Assembly: GCA_964393895.1 (NCBI GenBank)
Contig: CAYMWP010000188.1
Coordinates: forward strand, 1-6,686
Direction: 5' to 3'
From: B4-G1 sp964393895
GTDB lineage: Bacteria; Chloroflexota; Anaerolineae; B4-G1
Length of the DNA stretch: 6,686 bases
Shown here: in pieces, positions 5,416-6,686 of the stretch
How the letters are laid out: the number at the start of each line of letters is the position of its first letter
How positions within the stretch are numbered: the first letter of the stretch is position 1
Notes under the pieces: generated by a model
Database searches by the model: none
What the model was told of the DNA's origin: nothing
Seen by the model: the letters and a program-made list of their open reading frames with translations, nothing else
Made by a program: the position numbers and the translations under genes

Positions 5416-6609
5416 TTACCACACGCGGCAGATCAACCCTTTCAGATACGCCCCCTCGGGAAAGGTCAGCGCCACAGGATGATCGGCCCCTTGCGCCAGA
5501 TACCCCACGATCTGCACCTCTCGCTCTGCGTCCACGGCCGCGCCGAAAACGATCTTTTGGAACAGGTCGGCAGAGATCGCGCCTGAGCAGGAGCAGGTGA
5601 ACAGCACGCCGCCAGGGCGGAGCAACTGAAAGGCCAACAGGTTGGCGTCTTTGTAGGCTCGCGTCGCTCGCTTCACATCGCGCTGCCCGTGGGCGAACTT
5701 GGGCGGGTCGAGCACGATGACGTCAAAGCGCCGCCCTGTAGCGCGGTAGCCGCGCAGCACGCTAAAGACGTCCCCCTCCACGCACTCGACATCGCGCTTC
5801 TCCAAACCATTGAGCGCCAAGTTGCGACGGGCCAACTCCAACGCCGGCGCAGAACTGTCAACCAGCGTCAACCGCGCCGCTCCGCCCGCCGCCGCATAGA
5901 GACCAAAACCCCCGCTATAGGCGAACGCATCCAGCACCTCCGCCCCATCACAGAAACATGCCAACAATGATCGGTTCTCCCGCTGGTCCAAGTAGAAGCC
6001 GGTCTTGTGGCCTTGTCGCACGTCCACCAGGAAGCGGCGCCCATTCTCCAATACCTCCACTGTCTCCGGCGGCTCTTCACCCCACAGCAGACCCGTACGC
6101 TGTTCCAGCCCCTCCTTTGCCCGCACGTCCACGTCTGAACGCTCGTAAACGCCGCGCACGCCATCCAACAGGCCCGCCAGCAAACTAACCAACTCCTCCC
6201 TCCGGCGGTCTACACCCAGGGTGAGGAATTGGGCCACCAGCCAATCCCCGTACCGATCCACGATCAGCCCCGGCAAATAGTCCGACTCGGCGTGCGCCAG
6301 GCGATAGGCATTGGTGGAGGGATCGTCGGCCAGGGAGCGTCGGGAGACTAGCGCTTGCTCCAGTCGCTGCCGCCAGAAAGCGCCGTCTATTGACTCCTCC
6401 TGTCGCCAGGTCAGCAGCCGGGCCGTGATTTGGGAGTGACGATTGAGGTAGCCTCGCGCCAGCCAGTTGCGGCCTGCGTCGCACACCTCGACGATGTCGC
6501 CATCGGACACGTCTCCCTCAATACGCGCAATCGCGCCGGAAAAGAGCCAGGGATGCCGTTGCACCACTGGCCTGGCGCGATTGCGTTTGAGGACAACTGT
6601 CCCGCCCAT
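5416..6609 (-). CDS. rlmI: RlmI-type 23S rRNA (cytosine-C5) methyltransferase, class I SAM-dependent
   Basis: The 397-residue protein matches the RlmI/YccW family, which in E. coli makes 5-methylcytosine at position 1962 of 23S rRNA using S-adenosylmethionine. Residues 1-75 form a PUA RNA-binding domain (VVLKRNRARPVVQRHPWLFSGAI near the start). A linking domain with AESDYLPGLIVDRYGDW (107-123) follows, and then GHKTGFYLDQRENR (200-213). The Rossmann methyltransferase domain carries motif I LDAFAYSGGFGLYAA (226-240), acidic VDSS (250-253), motif IV DPPKFA (301-306) and TCSCSG (338-343), whose cysteines include the expected catalytic nucleophile. The length matches the family (about 390-400). 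The start ATG is chosen because the PUA domain begins at once, but no convincing ribosome-binding site precedes it. The product is cytoplasmic. The exact target base is inferred from the family. Confidence 0.92.
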   Translation of the reverse strand: MGGTVVLKRNRARPVVQRHPWLFSGAIARIEGDVSDGDIVEVCDAGRNWLARGYLNRHSQITARLLTWRQEESIDGAFWRQRLEQALVSRRSLADDPSTNAYRLAHAESDYLPGLIVDRYGDWLVAQFLTLGVDRRREELVSLLAGLLDGVRGVYERSDVDVRAKEGLEQRTGLLWGEEPPETVEVLENGRRFLVDVRQGHKTGFYLDQRENRSLLACFCDGAEVLDAFAYSGGFGLYAAAGGAARLTLVDSSAPALELARRNLALNGLEKRDVECVEGDVFSVLRGYRATGRRFDVIVLDPPKFAHGQRDVKRATRAYKDANLLAFQLLRPGGVLFTCSCSGAISADLFQKIVFGAAVDAEREVQIVGYLAQGADHPVALTFPEGAYLKGLICRVW

Positions 6610-6686
6610 ATCACATTTCAGAAACCGGGTGCATCTGCCTCGAAAATAAACGGCACTTAAGCGACGGCTGCTACTTGAAGCTCGAT
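6610..6686 (-). other. Upstream region of rlmI, no identifiable signal
   Basis: The 77 bases before the rlmI start contain no gene, no clear purine-rich ribosome-binding site and no hexamer pair with proper spacing on the minus strand. The only notable string is CAGAAACCGGGTG (6618-6630), which resembles one half of an AGAAACCGGGTTTCT-type palindrome without its partner. The true promoter may lie beyond the window. Confidence 0.4.

Noticed and set aside
1..6686. CRISPR array or phage-defence locus
   Set aside because: No regularly spaced direct repeats with unique spacers and no defence-type protein were found on either strand.

Overview
The window carries four complete genes, all on the minus strand. 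In the direction of transcription they are: an RlmI-type 23S rRNA cytosine methyltransferase, a full-length ComEC/Rec2 DNA-uptake channel, an MttB-family corrinoid-dependent methyltransferase with no amber codon, and its likely partner, a small B12-binding corrinoid protein. The genes are GC-rich and the spacers are long, at about 250, 250 and 410 bases. Only the methyltransferase and corrinoid genes are closely coupled, 41 bases apart. An anaerobic or facultative bacterium that demethylates quaternary amines fits, and the gene set together with the style of the intergenic repeats reminds me of Chloroflexota (Anaerolineae). That placement is an impression and not proven by the sequence.

Layout by region. 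1-408 has no gene and is packed with repeats: a MITE-like element with 18-bp perfect terminal inverted repeats, a four-arm palindromic core inside it, and a second CACAGAG-type palindrome. 409-1053 is the corrinoid protein and 1095-2555 the MttB-like methyltransferase. 2556-2804 holds a near-consensus promoter and a self-complementary leader in front of the methyltransferase. 2805-5162 is comEC, starting with GTG. 5163-5415 is a spacer with three hairpin-forming elements. 5416-6609 is rlmI, and 6610-6686 is its short upstream region.

How the genes work together. The two one-carbon genes form a functional pair: the MttB-like enzyme should move a methyl group from a methylated amine to the cobalt of the corrinoid protein. 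The second methyltransferase (to tetrahydrofolate or another acceptor) and the reductive activase needed to complete the pathway are not in the window. The own promoter inside 2556-2804 suggests that this pair is transcribed separately from comEC. rlmI and comEC are housekeeping and competence genes with no evident link to it.

The coding content is ordinary. The most interesting material is intergenic: an insertion whose empty site can be reconstructed and matched to an inverted copy about 110 bases away, a core with four perfect stems, and a methyltransferase leader whose 5' end can pair with the bases just before its ribosome-binding site. I see no evidence of a previously undescribed protein system.
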